A stretch of 64,000 bases of DNA from Multifurca ochricompacta. Lineage: Eukaryota; Basidiomycota; Agaricomycetes; Russulales; Russulaceae. Positions within the stretch are counted from its first letter, which is position 1. Each line of letters starts with the position of its first letter. Shown one piece after another: positions 35,760-46,953 of this stretch. The stretch is taken from assembly GCA_022496185.1 (NCBI GenBank), contig WTXG01000001.1:496001-560000 (forward strand). Reading direction: 5' to 3'. The notes beneath the pieces were generated by a model. The model did not search any database. It was not told the DNA's origin and saw nothing but the letters and a program-made list of their open reading frames with translations. The position numbers and the translations under genes were made by a program.

Positions 35760-36147
35760 TGTGCCAGTAACATAGACTAGAACGTACATGGGGTATAACG
35801 TATAATGCTTAACCGTTCACCTTCGCCTTGGAGAAAATGAAATGAAAGAGAATATTAGTCAGTCAGTCAGTCAGTTATTTCCTCTATTCCTCCCTCTCAA
35901 CGACGACGACGACGACGACGACGAGGCATTCATAGAGGGACCATCTTTTCTACATTGTATCTGTTACGCGCGCGTTCCGACTTATCTTTATGCGCTACTC
36001 ATACTCACAGTGCAGGATATTACATCGAGAATCGTCGTGGTCTTCGTCCTCCGTTTCTTCGAGGGACGGCTTTAGTCGTTGCCCACCTATCCTCCATCTC
36101 TTCATCCCCCAGTGCCTGTCTGAAAGCGCGCATCTTCTTTGGCCCTT
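35760..36147. other. Intergenic region with GTCA and GAC repeats
   Basis: Contains GTCAGTCAGTCAGTCA (about 35857-35873) and a GAC/ACG trinucleotide run (about 35902-35925). Frames here encode repeat-derived Asp runs. It probably includes the TFIIE promoter. Confidence 0.5.
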
Positions 36148-37972
36148 ATGTTAACTGAAGAGAACAAGGCTACTCTATACCTCTTGGTTCAACATGTCAC
36201 TCGCGCGTTCTATGACCCCCGGTTTATCGTGGTCATGGACCAGCTATCGCGCCATCAGGTGTGAGTACCCTCATGCAAGCCCCCTCTAAATCTAGGGCCT
36301 AATGGATTTATCCCATTCGCACAGGCTCAAGGATGATGACTTGGCAGGAAGGGTTGGTCTGCAGGTCAAAGAGCTTAACAAGCTCATGGCAACTCTGGAA
36401 AAAGACGGCTTAATACAAGCGTAAGATTTGTGTTATTCTCGACTCTGCGCAAATGCACCGAGCCAACTAGCTGATTCGGTGGCCACAGGCATCGTCAGAA
36501 TGAACTCAAAGAAGGAGCCCAACGGTCTGTGGGCAGGCAATACTTTTACGTTGATTACAAGCACTTCTGCAACGTCGTCAAGTGGAGAGTTGCGGAGATG
36601 CATCGTGTGATAGACACGGGCTTGCGAAACGTGAACTCTAGTCCTTAACATATATTCTTTCTTCAACTGACCCTACTTGTCCCAGCAACTCGACAACAAA
36701 GGGTATATCTGCCCGCGATGTAGCAGGTCGTACACCCCCTTGGACGCGGACAAGATTGCGGATTATGAGCGTGGCATCTTTATCTGCGAAGACTGTGGAA
36801 CCGAGCTTGTTGACAATGAAAATGCGGAAAATGTACGCGGAAGTCAAGACAGAATGCAACGCTTCAATTATCAAATGCGCTTCATACGGGAAGGCCTTAG
36901 GAAGAGCGAGGAGATGGTCATGCCCCAGTAAACATCATGTCACCGAGGCGGTTGCAAATATCCTGATTACTCTCTTGATGCAGCTTCGACATATCGCAAT
37001 ATATCACCAAGCACTTTGCCCTGGACGCTGCTGCTCAAAAAGCTGCAGGTGAACCCGGCCACGGTCTGAAGGTGGCGGGTTCAACAGGAGAGAGGCGCCA
37101 AGAAGATGGCATCGGCATAGTGTTGACCACAGACAAGGATGAGGAAACCGTTCGTAGAGAGAGGGATGAAGAGGCTGCAGCCAAGAGGCAGCAAAATGTC
37201 ATGCCAGCGTGGCATCTTAAGAGCACGATATCTGGAGACCTCACTGCTCTCGGTATCAAGGAGAATGCTCAAAATGCTGTTACTCAAGTAGCAAGTCCCG
37301 GTAATCTCGATGAAAGCCTGAAGGGATTGGGAAGAGTCGCCCGGCCGTCGTCATTAAAGACTCAAGTCCATACGGAAGTAGAGGTGGATGAGGATGTCAA
37401 ACCGGATGTGAAAGGGAGCAGCGAAGCGGACGGTAGGTGGATTCCGTGGCCTCGCCGATCACCCTCCTCGACGCTCCTCCCCATTCCTCTAGACTTTGAC
37501 CAATACTATGCGTCGTTGGCAGCCTCTGCTGCGCCCTCGACACAGCACACTCCATCGGGTGAATTCTCCTTTCTGGACGATTTCGAGGAGGATAGAAAGC
37601 CGAACATTGCCTATCTGGACTCTCTGAATGAGCACAACAAGCGATCCAGATCCGCGGAGGACGAGGGCGAGGCTGAAAAAAAGCTGGCCAGAGTCGAGGA
37701 CGGGTGGGGTTTGGCGAATGGCGAGCAACTCATGAATGGCGTAGAGGGGACGAGGACGGGGACGGATGCGAATATTGTGCCACAGGACGATCCCATCGTC
37801 TATGGTTTGTTCTTTATGATCTTTCCCCGCCATCATATACGCTTATCGGGCATTCACCTCAGTGGATGGCAAACCGATGCCGTTCTCCCAAGTTGGAGAG
37901 GAGCATCACGACTTAATGACAGCCGACGAATACGCAGCCTACTTCGAAATATTTCAACAACGGTCAGCGTAG
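36148..37972 (+). CDS. TFA1: Transcription initiation factor IIE subunit alpha
   Basis: Large subunit of TFIIE, which recruits TFIIH to the RNA polymerase II preinitiation complex. The N-terminal winged helix is visible (LVQHVTRAFYDPRFIVVMDQ, GRVGLQVKELNKLMATLEKD, YFYVDYKHFCNVVKWRVAEM), followed by the zinc ribbon (YICPRCSRSYTPLD and FICEDCGTELVD), a charged helix (RFNYQMRFIREGLRKSEEMV) and an acidic tail with VDGKPMPFSQV and YAAYFEIFQQ. Seven exons are joined by GT-AG introns. The intron 37433-37492 is 60 nt, in frame and without stop codons, so retention would add 20 residues. The protein is about 440 residues, as expected for fungi. Confidence 0.93.
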
Positions 37973-38351
37973 GGTCGGAGGTCAGGGTATTACGCCATTA
38001 TGTACATTATTCATCAATAGTCCCTTCCCAACATAACCTACATCTACTATTTGCAACCCTTGCCACACCCAGATGAAGTGCATGTAAGATGCTGTGAAGA
38101 GGCCGCATGGTAAAAGCTCTAAAGCGTTCGAGAGTTGAAGAGAGTAAGAATGATGTTTTCAGGAATGCATTCGAACGAGAGTGAACGACACATTAAGTCA
38201 CATCCCAGCAGTCAGCTACCTACTCCCTGATGGCGTGTCCATCCCATCCCATTATCAATTAACGCAAGCCTCTCCAACCACCAAGACCGTACGCCAGCAC
38301 CCATTATGGGTCGAGCATCCTCAACAAGAACAAGGAGTGACAGTGCCTGGT
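37973..38351. other. Convergent intergenic region, no gene seen
   Basis: 3' flanks of TFIIE alpha and calnexin. No recognisable feature. Confidence 0.5.
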
Positions 38352-40380
38352 TTACTTCCGCTTCTTCAATGGGGTGTCCTCAGCCTTGTTTTCACCAGCG
38401 GGTGCAACGGGGGCCTTTTCCTTAACATTTTTGTCGTCGGGGGTGGCCGCGTCAGTCTTCTTCGAAGGCTGTCATGATATGATACGTCAGTATATGACAA
38501 TCGTGACCATCAAACTAGAGAGAGAAACCTTCGTAACAGTCTTCTGCTGGCTTCCAACAAGGCCAAAGAGCGCGCCAAGCATACCGAAGAAGGTAAGGAG
38601 AGCGCCAGCAAGGGCAACACCAGTTTCGGGATAGGTCTTGAAAGCGGTAATCGGATCAGTACGTGCGAGCGCGATGAACGTGAAAGCTTTGTGGCGTAGG
38701 AACTCGACAGGGTTCTCGGCGAAGCTGGGCTCATCAAGATCTTCATCTTCAGAGACTGCGGCCTTGTCTGCGGCCTTCTCGAGTAAATGCTTGATGTCGA
38801 AAGTTTCCGCAGCGAAGGCCTTGGCATCATCGACGGAGTGACCGATGTATAGATTATTGAATAATATATCCTCGGTCATGGTCCAAAGCTCAATACCGAC
38901 ACCACCCTATTCCTTTTGAATGAGAACCAAAATTAAAATACAAAAAAAGAACCTGCACACACAATTTTGTTGAGGCTCTTAACAGGTGTAAGGTCCTCGA
39001 AGTAATCAGGGTTAGGAATCTTGCGAGGAGCCCACTCGCCCTTGTAAGAGGGATTGTCGATCATAGGAGCGAACCATTTGCCCTTGTAGAGAGGGTTTGG
39101 CTTGTAGGGGCTATAAAGCGGGAACGTTGATGTATAACCGGCAGCGAAAAGGTGGATGTATTTACCGCTTCCACTCGCCGCAGCCAGGAGCCTCGTCGCA
39201 CTTGGGATTAGGGACAGTAGGAGCGACCCAATCACCATCTTCCTCGTCGTCCCACTCTTCGGGCTTCTCGGCATCTAGATGACGTGCATAAATATGGTTT
39301 GTGAACAAGCGCTAGAAAGCACACACCGGGGTCAGGGATAGTAAAGGGCTCGTTATCGAGCCAACCCTCAGGCTTCTCGGCGTCCTCATCAAGAAGTTCA
39401 TAGGGTGCATCTTCATCCCAGTCCTCGGGCTTCTTGGCATCGGGATCCGAGATGCGCTTGGTGTCCACCCAATCCTCTGGCTTCTTGTCCTCAGGATCGT
39501 CAATCTCGGCAGGGGGGTTGACAGACGGGGTGAAATCTTCGAGAAGGTTACCACGATTGTGACTTTCACCGTTGAATGAGACATCATAAGTATTATTGGG
39601 ACTAGAGGGGCATAGCATTAACATATGTATGAGCACGTGACGAGAGGAACTAACTGTATAACGAGAGTGTAGAGATTGGTAGTCTTCTCAATCAAGGGCC
39701 TAGGAGGCAAAGTTAAGTGCTTCTCTTCATACTCGCCGGTCTTTGGACTTTTATGACGGAAGATGAAATGAAGCTGAGAGAAGAACAGAGCAGATGAGAT
39801 AAATTCAGCGAGTGAGAGAAGAAGCCAACCTTCGTGCCTGGGCAAGTAAGGTCAGGACCGAACATAACCACCCATGGAGTCTTGTCAGAGAACTCCTTTC
39901 CACTGGTCTGGAAGCCGTCCTCGAGTAGTTTAAGATAGCCACCACCGCAGTTACCGCCCTTTTGGTACTTGACCTCATACTGAACGACAAGAGGTTTGTC
40001 CGAAATGTCGACGGAGTCGTCGAACGGGGCAGAAATTGCATGATGAGAGGCAACACTCTTTGCGACGAGACCAAAGTCGCCTTCGATGACAGAGATAGTA
40101 GGTTCCTCGACTGACCATTTGCCGACGTAAGAAAAAGTTTCACCGCCAACGGGGGTTTTCTTAGTAGCCTCTGAGGGTGTCCATCGGTTTTCCCAACCTT
40201 CGGTGAATTGTTCTATGAAAGGGGCTTTGATTTCCGTAGGCTTTAAGCGAAACGTTAAGTAGTGGACAAAAGAAGGAAGGACAAAGTTGAGGCGCATACT
40301 TTGAAGATAGGTTTGTCACTCGCCGTGGCAGAGGATACTAAAGCAGCGGCGAGGAAAGCGGGGAGCGCAACGCTTCGCAT
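38352..40380 (-). CDS. CNE1: Calnexin
   Basis: ER membrane lectin chaperone of the glycoprotein folding cycle. Signal peptide [20 protein letters not shown]; globular lectin domain with [12 protein letters not shown] and [13 protein letters not shown]-domain with tandem [30 protein letters not shown] and [14 protein letters not shown] repeats, then [15 protein letters not shown] and [10 protein letters not shown] transmembrane helix ([20 protein letters not shown]) and a short cytosolic tail follow, ending PLKKRK, a lysine-rich signal consistent with ER retention. All joints are ordinary GT-AG introns, and exon 1 is 40300-40380. Full-length with no frame break noticed. Confidence 0.95.
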
Positions 40381-40580
40381 AATTTACAATACGAAGGACC
40401 AAGACGATGAGGGAGTAAGAGTGAGTGGAAGAAGGGAGAGAGGAAGAGAGGAGGGTGCGTGTAAAAGTGAAGACAACGACGCGGTCAAATAAATATAAAT
40501 ATTTTGTATTTATTTATATATATTATTTATAATTGTGGTGCCACGTATGCAAATTACAAAACAAGGTTTTCTCATGATGA
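40381..40580. promoter_or_regulatory. AT-rich calnexin promoter
   Basis: Short gap between the Snu114 stop and the calnexin start. The stretch 40490-40545 is almost pure A/T, unlike surrounding DNA. Promoter role inferred from position. Confidence 0.4.
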
Positions 40581-43500
40581 CTAACCGAGTAAGTCAGCGT
40601 GGCCAGACGCAGATAAAGCAAGCTTGAATTTAAAAAAGGTTTAATATTAATATATTTAAATGTAAATTACGTAAACATCACCACTCACCACAAACTCGTC
40701 GTCCAAGTACTTAGACACAGCAATGTGGTCTCCGAGTCCCTTTCTTCGTCGCGTCTTCAACACAAGATCCCGCGCCAGGGCCTGACCAGAGGCTGGTTCC
40801 AGCGGTCTAAGCTTGATACTCGTATCCGCCGGGTCACCTTCACGGTCATTAGCTGGTTCGCTTCCGAGTCCGATTTTCTCGCATGGCCTTACCGGGTACA
40901 ACTGACCAGTGGTCGAACACCTGTAGACAAAACGCTTGACCCTGTGTCGCAGTACGCAGGTCCGTTTCGAATCCATTCGCATCAATGACTGGAATTAAGG
41001 CCTTCACTGTATAAAGCGGTGATCCAGCTTTGGGCAAATCTTGTGTAACGTGTCCTCGCCTCCGTGCAAGCACAGTGTATACTGCGGATATGCAATCCGA
41101 AGGCGCTTGTACCTCCACGTAGTAGATGGGCTCCATGAGCCTTGGCGTGGCCTGCGAGCCGAAATCGGTTTGTAACGCGAAAAAAAAAAGATAACTGATC
41201 GATTCACCATGAGAAAGGATGAGTAACAGACACGACGGGCGGTTGGGACAATCTGCCCGCCACCCCGGAATATTGGTTCTTGGGCAAGGCTTGCATCGAG
41301 GATACGGAACTTGACGTTGCGCATAGCTATGCATTATGATAAATGAGCCTGACCTTTTAGAGCACCCTACAACTGACGTTCGTCGCAGAGGGGACCTTCC
41401 CTTGCACCCCACCGGAAACCTTGTTTGATGTGCTCCTTGACAGATCCAAGGAGCTTTTTGTCAATCTACCAAAACCGTGAGTCGTTAAAGCAAAGGTGAT
41501 CAAAATCACTTGCACTTACTTGAGAAGGCAGTGTGTCATCAAGTAACGCATTGGGTCCATGTTCGTCAGGTCCAAATGCCCAGATTGACCGGGACGCGAG
41601 GAGATCCCATTTGTAGTTTTCTTCGAAAAAGTTGCCGCGCTCCTTCACGGTCATCCTCATGTTGACCCGTCCAGTCTCGATATCTTCGGCAATGCCCCGT
41701 TCCAATGGCTCAGCTATCATGGTGAGTCGATTCCTGCATAAAGGCTACAGCATCAGCAGATAATGATGAGATGTCAGCCCCACTTTTTGTTCGGGGTGTC
41801 TGCATAGCACTTGAGGGCGCTAGTCTCCAACACTGTTTCGCAGAACTTTGTAACCGGGTCCGAGACCTTTATCTCGATCTCCGCAAACAGTTTTCGCAGA
41901 TCGTGCAGCACGCAATCTAGGTAAAGTTCACCTGTGCCAATGATCACATGCTCCCCACTCTCCTCCACCTTAGTAGAGAGGAGCGGATATGATTTATTGA
42001 TACTACGCAGGCCAGAAAGCATCTTTGGTAATTCGGACGGGGCAATCGGTTCGATGGCAACCTTTAGCACGGACTGCGTCATATGTTTGATGGGTCGAAA
42101 GATGTACAGATCGTCTTCAATGTCGCTTGACACGAGTGTGGCCGTCTTCGTTATGGATGCGTCGACACCTCCAATCAGAACGAGATTGCCCGCTGGGGCT
42201 TCTTCCACAGGAACAAAGTATCTGGGGACCGTCTGCTATAAGGGGTTGATTCTCCAGACACGGGCCAAAACTGAAACAGACCGAGATCCAGAAACCCAAA
42301 GGTCATCCACGATTGCTCTCATCATATCTTCTTCATCCTCTGGGGAGTACCCTTCACCGAGCACCTTAATTTGCGCACCCTTCTTGAGAGTGCCGCTAAT
42401 GACGCGCCCGAGTGCACGGAACGACTGAGCATCGGTAGCGTGATAGAGCTTCGTGACATGAACGGACACCGGGCCGTTCGACCTGCATTCTCTCATAGAA
42501 ATAGCAATGTCAGAATTCATTGGCCCAGTGTACGTTCGCTTGACCTAGAATATAACTTCATGAGGATCTGGATAAAGGTTGATCATGACGCAAGAAGGCC
42601 TACTTTGCTTATGGCTCCCCTTGTAGGGTCCGGAATCCATTCAATGATCATGTCAACCAAACCAGTGGCCGGCCCAAAGAATTGGTCAAGCACAGCTTTG
42701 AGTAAGGGTCGGACATCCATTTTGTACATGACTGGCTTGAGGTGGATGTTGAGTGATGCCAAGGTATCCTTGAGGTTGTCAATCTCCTCGCTTATGACCT
42801 GACTATAGAGCTTGTACAATGGGTTCAGCACAAATTGAACGAATGTTCTAGGAGACTCTGGATCCGCCGCTTTACGCGAGAACTTTCGCGTCCCAGTGTC
42901 AAAATAGACGTCGCCCCATAGGCGATCCGCGAAAGTCACGACATCAAGCGCCCCTAATACAAGATCAAAACCACGTCGGCGTAAGGGACACGACACGGGG
43001 TGAACGCACTGTACGTCTCAGCATACATCTGAGCAAACGACTGTAGGGTGAAACACCAGCCCATGTCCGTACTTGCAAAGCACACATTCCCCTTCTCCGG
43101 ACTCACACGGAGATCCGGACTTGGGTCAATGCCACTGCGACAGGAGCTCAAATCCCGGTGCGTTGAAGTGGGTCGAACAGACTAACCTGATATAGGTATT
43201 AATATCCTCTATCGTGTGCTTAATTTTGTAGAATGCGTCTACGGGGGGAAGGCGGAGTTCGAGGATGAGCCGGTCTATCTTGTTAACAACAAGTGTTATT
43301 GGGATGCCTTCTTGCAGAGCATGTCGAATGATCGCTTCCGTGTTAACCATAACCTAAAGGAAGTCGACCATAGGCAAAATAAATGAGCAGAAGGCACGAA
43401 CCCCCTCGACCACATCAACTACAAGCACAACTCCATCGACCAGTCGCATGGACGACGCCACTTCATCCATGAAGTTAACGTGACCTGGCGTATCGATCAG

Positions 43501-44297
43501 GTGGACCAAGTGTGATTTCCCGGTCGTTGTTTGGAGAATGAGCGAGATGGGAGATGATTTAACAGAGATTTCCCTTTCCCGAGAGAGTACGTGAGTGTCG
43601 GTGTAGCGGGTCTAGGGCTATCAGGTCAACGTCGGAAAAGAAAGGGTCAAACGGGGCAAATTCGTGCCTGTCTGTCGGCATTCCAATCAAGTTTGTGGGT
43701 TTCGAACACGAGCATGTCAAGTAAGGCCGTCTTGCCGTGGTGCAAATGGCCCACCACAGCTACGTTGCGAATCATTTCGGGGAACGACATCATGTTTACG
43801 AGAAATCTACTCTTGATTGTTAGTCGCAAAAAAACCTGACATCATGGAAAAGTACACACCCTTTGTCAAAACGGGTTTCTGGCATCCCTTTTTCTTCTAC
43901 TGTCCATTTTCGTACCTTCACGGGCGCAACGACAGGTTCCGTGAGGGGTTGAGCATCTTCTTCCTGCACCAAAGTCTCGACACCTTCGCCATATACCTCT
44001 GAAGCTGAAGGATAATACTGTTTATCCTCGTGCAGGATGACGGCGTTGTGTGCGGGCTCTATGGGACCACGTTGAGGGTTGAGGGTGCTTTCGCCAAGAC
44101 CAAAACCCACCGTCCACATCCATGAGAGTAGTTCCTGGGCCGGCGCCCGCAGACTCGTCATCATACCCCTCCAGGGGTTGCTGCTCAGGCGCGTGTGTAG
44201 CCCCGATATCCTCCTGCGGGACATCACCTTCCTCATCGGAGTCGATATCCGCGCCTATGTAGTTCCCGAACTCATCATAATCTTCGAAAGAAGCCAT
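40581..44297 (-). CDS. SNU114: U5 snRNP GTPase Snu114/EFTUD2; one 1-nt frameshift
   Basis: EF-2-like spliceosomal GTPase controlling Brr2 and spliceosome activation. The N-terminus [20 protein letters not shown] is diagnostic, followed by [20 protein letters not shown]. GTPase motifs are [23 protein letters not shown] and [11 protein letters not shown]. Later domains include [55 protein letters not shown] and [20 protein letters not shown], and the end is [18 protein letters not shown]. Near 44102-44105 the frame changes between MDVDGG and [10 protein letters not shown]: coding strand TTTT has one base too many. The intron 43612-43667 has a GC donor (GCACGA). Essential in yeast, so a disrupted copy is unlikely to be real. 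Confidence 0.93.
43612..43667 (-). other. GC-AG intron in SNU114
   Basis: Donor GCACGA after LDWNADRQ and acceptor CCCTAG before [15 protein letters not shown]. The junction is conserved in the family. Confidence 0.8.
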
Positions 44298-44527
44298 AGA
44301 ATGGAAAGAGATAAGTAAAAGTCGGAACTATCGATGGGCCACAATGACGGCAAGTATGAGAGGTAAAGCCAAAAAGTGTCGAGGGTGCGCGCGAACGTGA
44401 GTGAGTGATCGTGAAAAACGCGTCTTTGGAAATAAATTCTCACGAATAAGTTCACGTACGCGTAAACGCATACGCATAACGCATATACTCGCTCGTCGAT
44501 CCCCTCGACCCACCAACTAGGACCGAC
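44298..44527. promoter_or_regulatory. Divergent promoter of SNU114 and prefoldin 1
   Basis: 230 bp between two divergent starts. It contains several CG/GTACGCG-type short motifs (44450-44480), with no defined element. Confidence 0.4.
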
Positions 44528-45113
44528 ATGGCCTCTCTCTCCGATGATACACTAAGAAAGGTTCCGGCTCAAGTCACCGTATATTCCAAGTGTACACTGA
44601 GTATATTACGTCCCAGATCTTGATTCAAATACAGCAAACTGCTGTTCAGTCTCAACGTGCCCTCAGTGTAACTCGGCAACAAGTCGCAAGCAAAGAGCGG
44701 GAGCGCCGTATTCTCCAACTTACAATGAGTGAAATTGGCCAGACCGAGGACAGCGTTAACGTCTACAAAGGCGTCGGTAAAATGTGCTTATACATCACTC
44801 CCGTGGGCCGTCATTTCCTAACGCGCAGTGCGTGAAAAAGGTTCATGCTGGTTCCCCGATCGATCATGGAGAAAGACCTGAAAAGTCAAGAGAGAACTCT
44901 CACAGATGACATCAACAGTCTGAACAAAAAAGTGCCCCTTTCTGTGCCACCTCGGAATCCATTGAATCAAACAGGCCTTCTCAGGTAAAATATTTGGAGA
45001 AACAATTCAACGATGCGCAGTCGCAGCTACGTGACATCGTATGTGCCCCTCTTATCCGTCCTCAAAACCTTCATCGGAGGTTGTCTCAGTTTCACAGCGC
45101 GCCGAACCAATAG
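44528..45113 (+). CDS. PFD1: Prefoldin subunit 1
   Basis: Beta-type subunit of the hexameric prefoldin chaperone that delivers actin and tubulin to CCT. Five exons (44528-44560, 44617-44783, 44841-44931, 44985-45038, 45090-45113) give about 122 residues. Diagnostic segments are MASLSDDTLRK, SQRALSVTRQQVASKERERR, MSEIGQTEDSVNVYKGVGKM, FMLVPRSIMEKDLKSQERTL and KYLEKQFNDAQSQLRDI, ending FHSAPNQ. The last exon is only 24 nt and its acceptor is chosen because it yields the family tail. Two coiled-coil helices flank the beta hairpin as in other beta prefoldins. Confidence 0.93.
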
Positions 45114-45377
45114 AAGTAGCGCCCATCTCAATCAAAACGCCTTCGCCGACTTTCTTGAACAATGCTGTGTTTCGAAGGCTTGGCTTGCTTTAATAGCGGT
45201 CGCTGTGTAGTTGCTACCCAGCGTGTATTGAGAATTCGGAGTTCTATACGGGGCACATCCTTCCTATTTCATTAGCATTCGGAAACTTCTGACTTTGATC
45301 ACCTGCACGTTGTTCGAGGTATAAGAAGAACTGGGGCTTCGCTACTCCACCCCCCATTAATAGTGCTCAATAACACA

Positions 45378-46693
45378 ATGCCTTATCCTACAGTCATCAA
45401 AGGCGTTGGAATCAAACAGAATGGGGGTGTGGAGGTCATTGAAGAACTTGAGCTCCCCTTCCCGCAAGTCGACCCTGGGGATATGCTTGTCAAGGTAGAG
45501 AGGCCTTGCTCGCACTCGCATGACTCAGATTTCACTTCTTCTCTATTAGGTGCAATACGCTGGGGTCAACTTCTATGACACTTATTTGAGGTGCCATCCA
45601 TTTTCCAGCCCTATCTCACCCTAGATACGCCTCTTACTCGCCAGGTAGATCTGGTTTATATCCTACACCATACTTTCCCATGCCCATCGCTCGGGAAGTT
45701 GCCGGCGTCCTGGTTGAACTACCCACGGATGAGGCTATTTTGAATAGCCCCAACTTCAAGAAGCGGGGTTTCAAAAAAGGTGGTACCGTTGTACTTGTAC
45801 GTCTCGTCGTTCGAACTGTTTGCTTCACCAAGTATCATTCACGCACCACGCACCAACAGGATGTAATCGGTGCCCTGAAGGAATATGTGTCCGTCCCATG
45901 GGACTCTATGATTTACCCCGTCCCAGACAATGTCCCTGCCTCTGTGGCCGCCGCATCATTGGGTCAAATGCTGACGACGCTCACTCAAATCACGGATGCA
46001 TATAACGTCAAAGAAGGCGATACTGTCTTTGTACACACTATTGCAGGAGGGACGGGCCTGTTGCATGCACAACTCGCAAAAAAGAGAGGGGCAATTGTAA
46101 TCGGAACGACATCGACTCCCCAGAAGGCTGAGCTTGCAAAGGCTCATGGAGCGGATCACGTTATATTGTACAAAGAAGAGGATACCGTTGAACGTGTCTC
46201 CCAGCTTACTGGCGGTAAAGGTGTAGACGTTATATATGACGGCGTCGGGAAAGACACGTAAGTCCGGAGGGCACGGGGTATGTATGCGGGATGTCTAACC
46301 CTGGCCCACAGGTTTGACAATGATTTCAAGATGATTAAACGTAGGGGCACTATCGTCTCGTTCGGCAATGCGTCTGGAAAGGTAGAACCGTTCTCCTTAA
46401 CCATGTTGGCTGAGAAGAACGTTAGGCTACTCCGCCCCGTGTAAGCTAAAGTTAAAGAAATTTTCCTCGTTTTCATTAATGAATTGAGCGTCAGGTACAC
46501 GAACTGGATGGAGACGGTAGACGAGCGAGATGGCTACGCTCGAGAAGTGTATCGATTGGTGTCTACCGGTGAAGTGAAGATTAACATATACAAAGAACAT
46601 CCCTTCACGGCTGAGGGAGTAAGCCAAGCTCAACTAGATCTCGTGGGCGGAAAGTCGACAGGGAAAGTGCTTATCAAAGTGGCTGATTGTTGA
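45378..46693 (+). CDS. NADPH quinone oxidoreductase (zeta-crystallin type)
   Basis: Medium-chain dehydrogenase/reductase family enzyme without catalytic zinc, probably reducing quinones with NADPH. Seen in order: MPYPTVIKGVGIKQNGGVEV, VQYAGVNFYDTYLRSGLYP, IAREVAGVLVELP, PASVAAASLGQMLTTLTQI, the nucleotide-binding VFVHTIAGGTGLLHAQLAKK, VIYDGVGKDTFDNDFKMIKR and VYRLVSTGEVKINIYKEHPF, ending VLIKVADC. Six exons; the intron before SGLYP ends in CAGGTAG. The length is normal for the family. Exact substrate unknown. The stop codon is immediately followed by a GTTGAC hexanucleotide repeat. Confidence 0.9.
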
Positions 46694-46722
46694 CGTTGAT
46701 GTTGACGTTGACGTTGACGTTG
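46693..46722. repeat. GTTGAC/GTTGAT hexanucleotide repeat
   Basis: Directly after the quinone oxidoreductase stop, about five imperfect copies of GTTGAC. Probably in the 3' UTR. Confidence 0.8.
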
Positions 46723-46953
46723 ACGATGATGGCTGTGAGATGGAGATGGGGAGGACGAGACTAGTACATTCACCATACCATATAATCAATATCAATTGTG
46801 CATCGCATCACGTCGGCTAAAGCCGTCAGTTTCTTGCTTCCCGCTTGGCCTTTCTGCTTTATTCTCTGCTGCTCGTTCATCGTCGTATTGACAGCAGAAG
46901 CCGGACTTCAACTCTGTCCACTCATTTTCCCTTTCTCTTCTTCACTACTTTTT

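Noticed and set aside
46693..46722. GTTGAC array considered as a CRISPR-like or satellite element
   Set aside because: Units are 6 bp with no spacers; this is an ordinary microsatellite in a eukaryotic genome.
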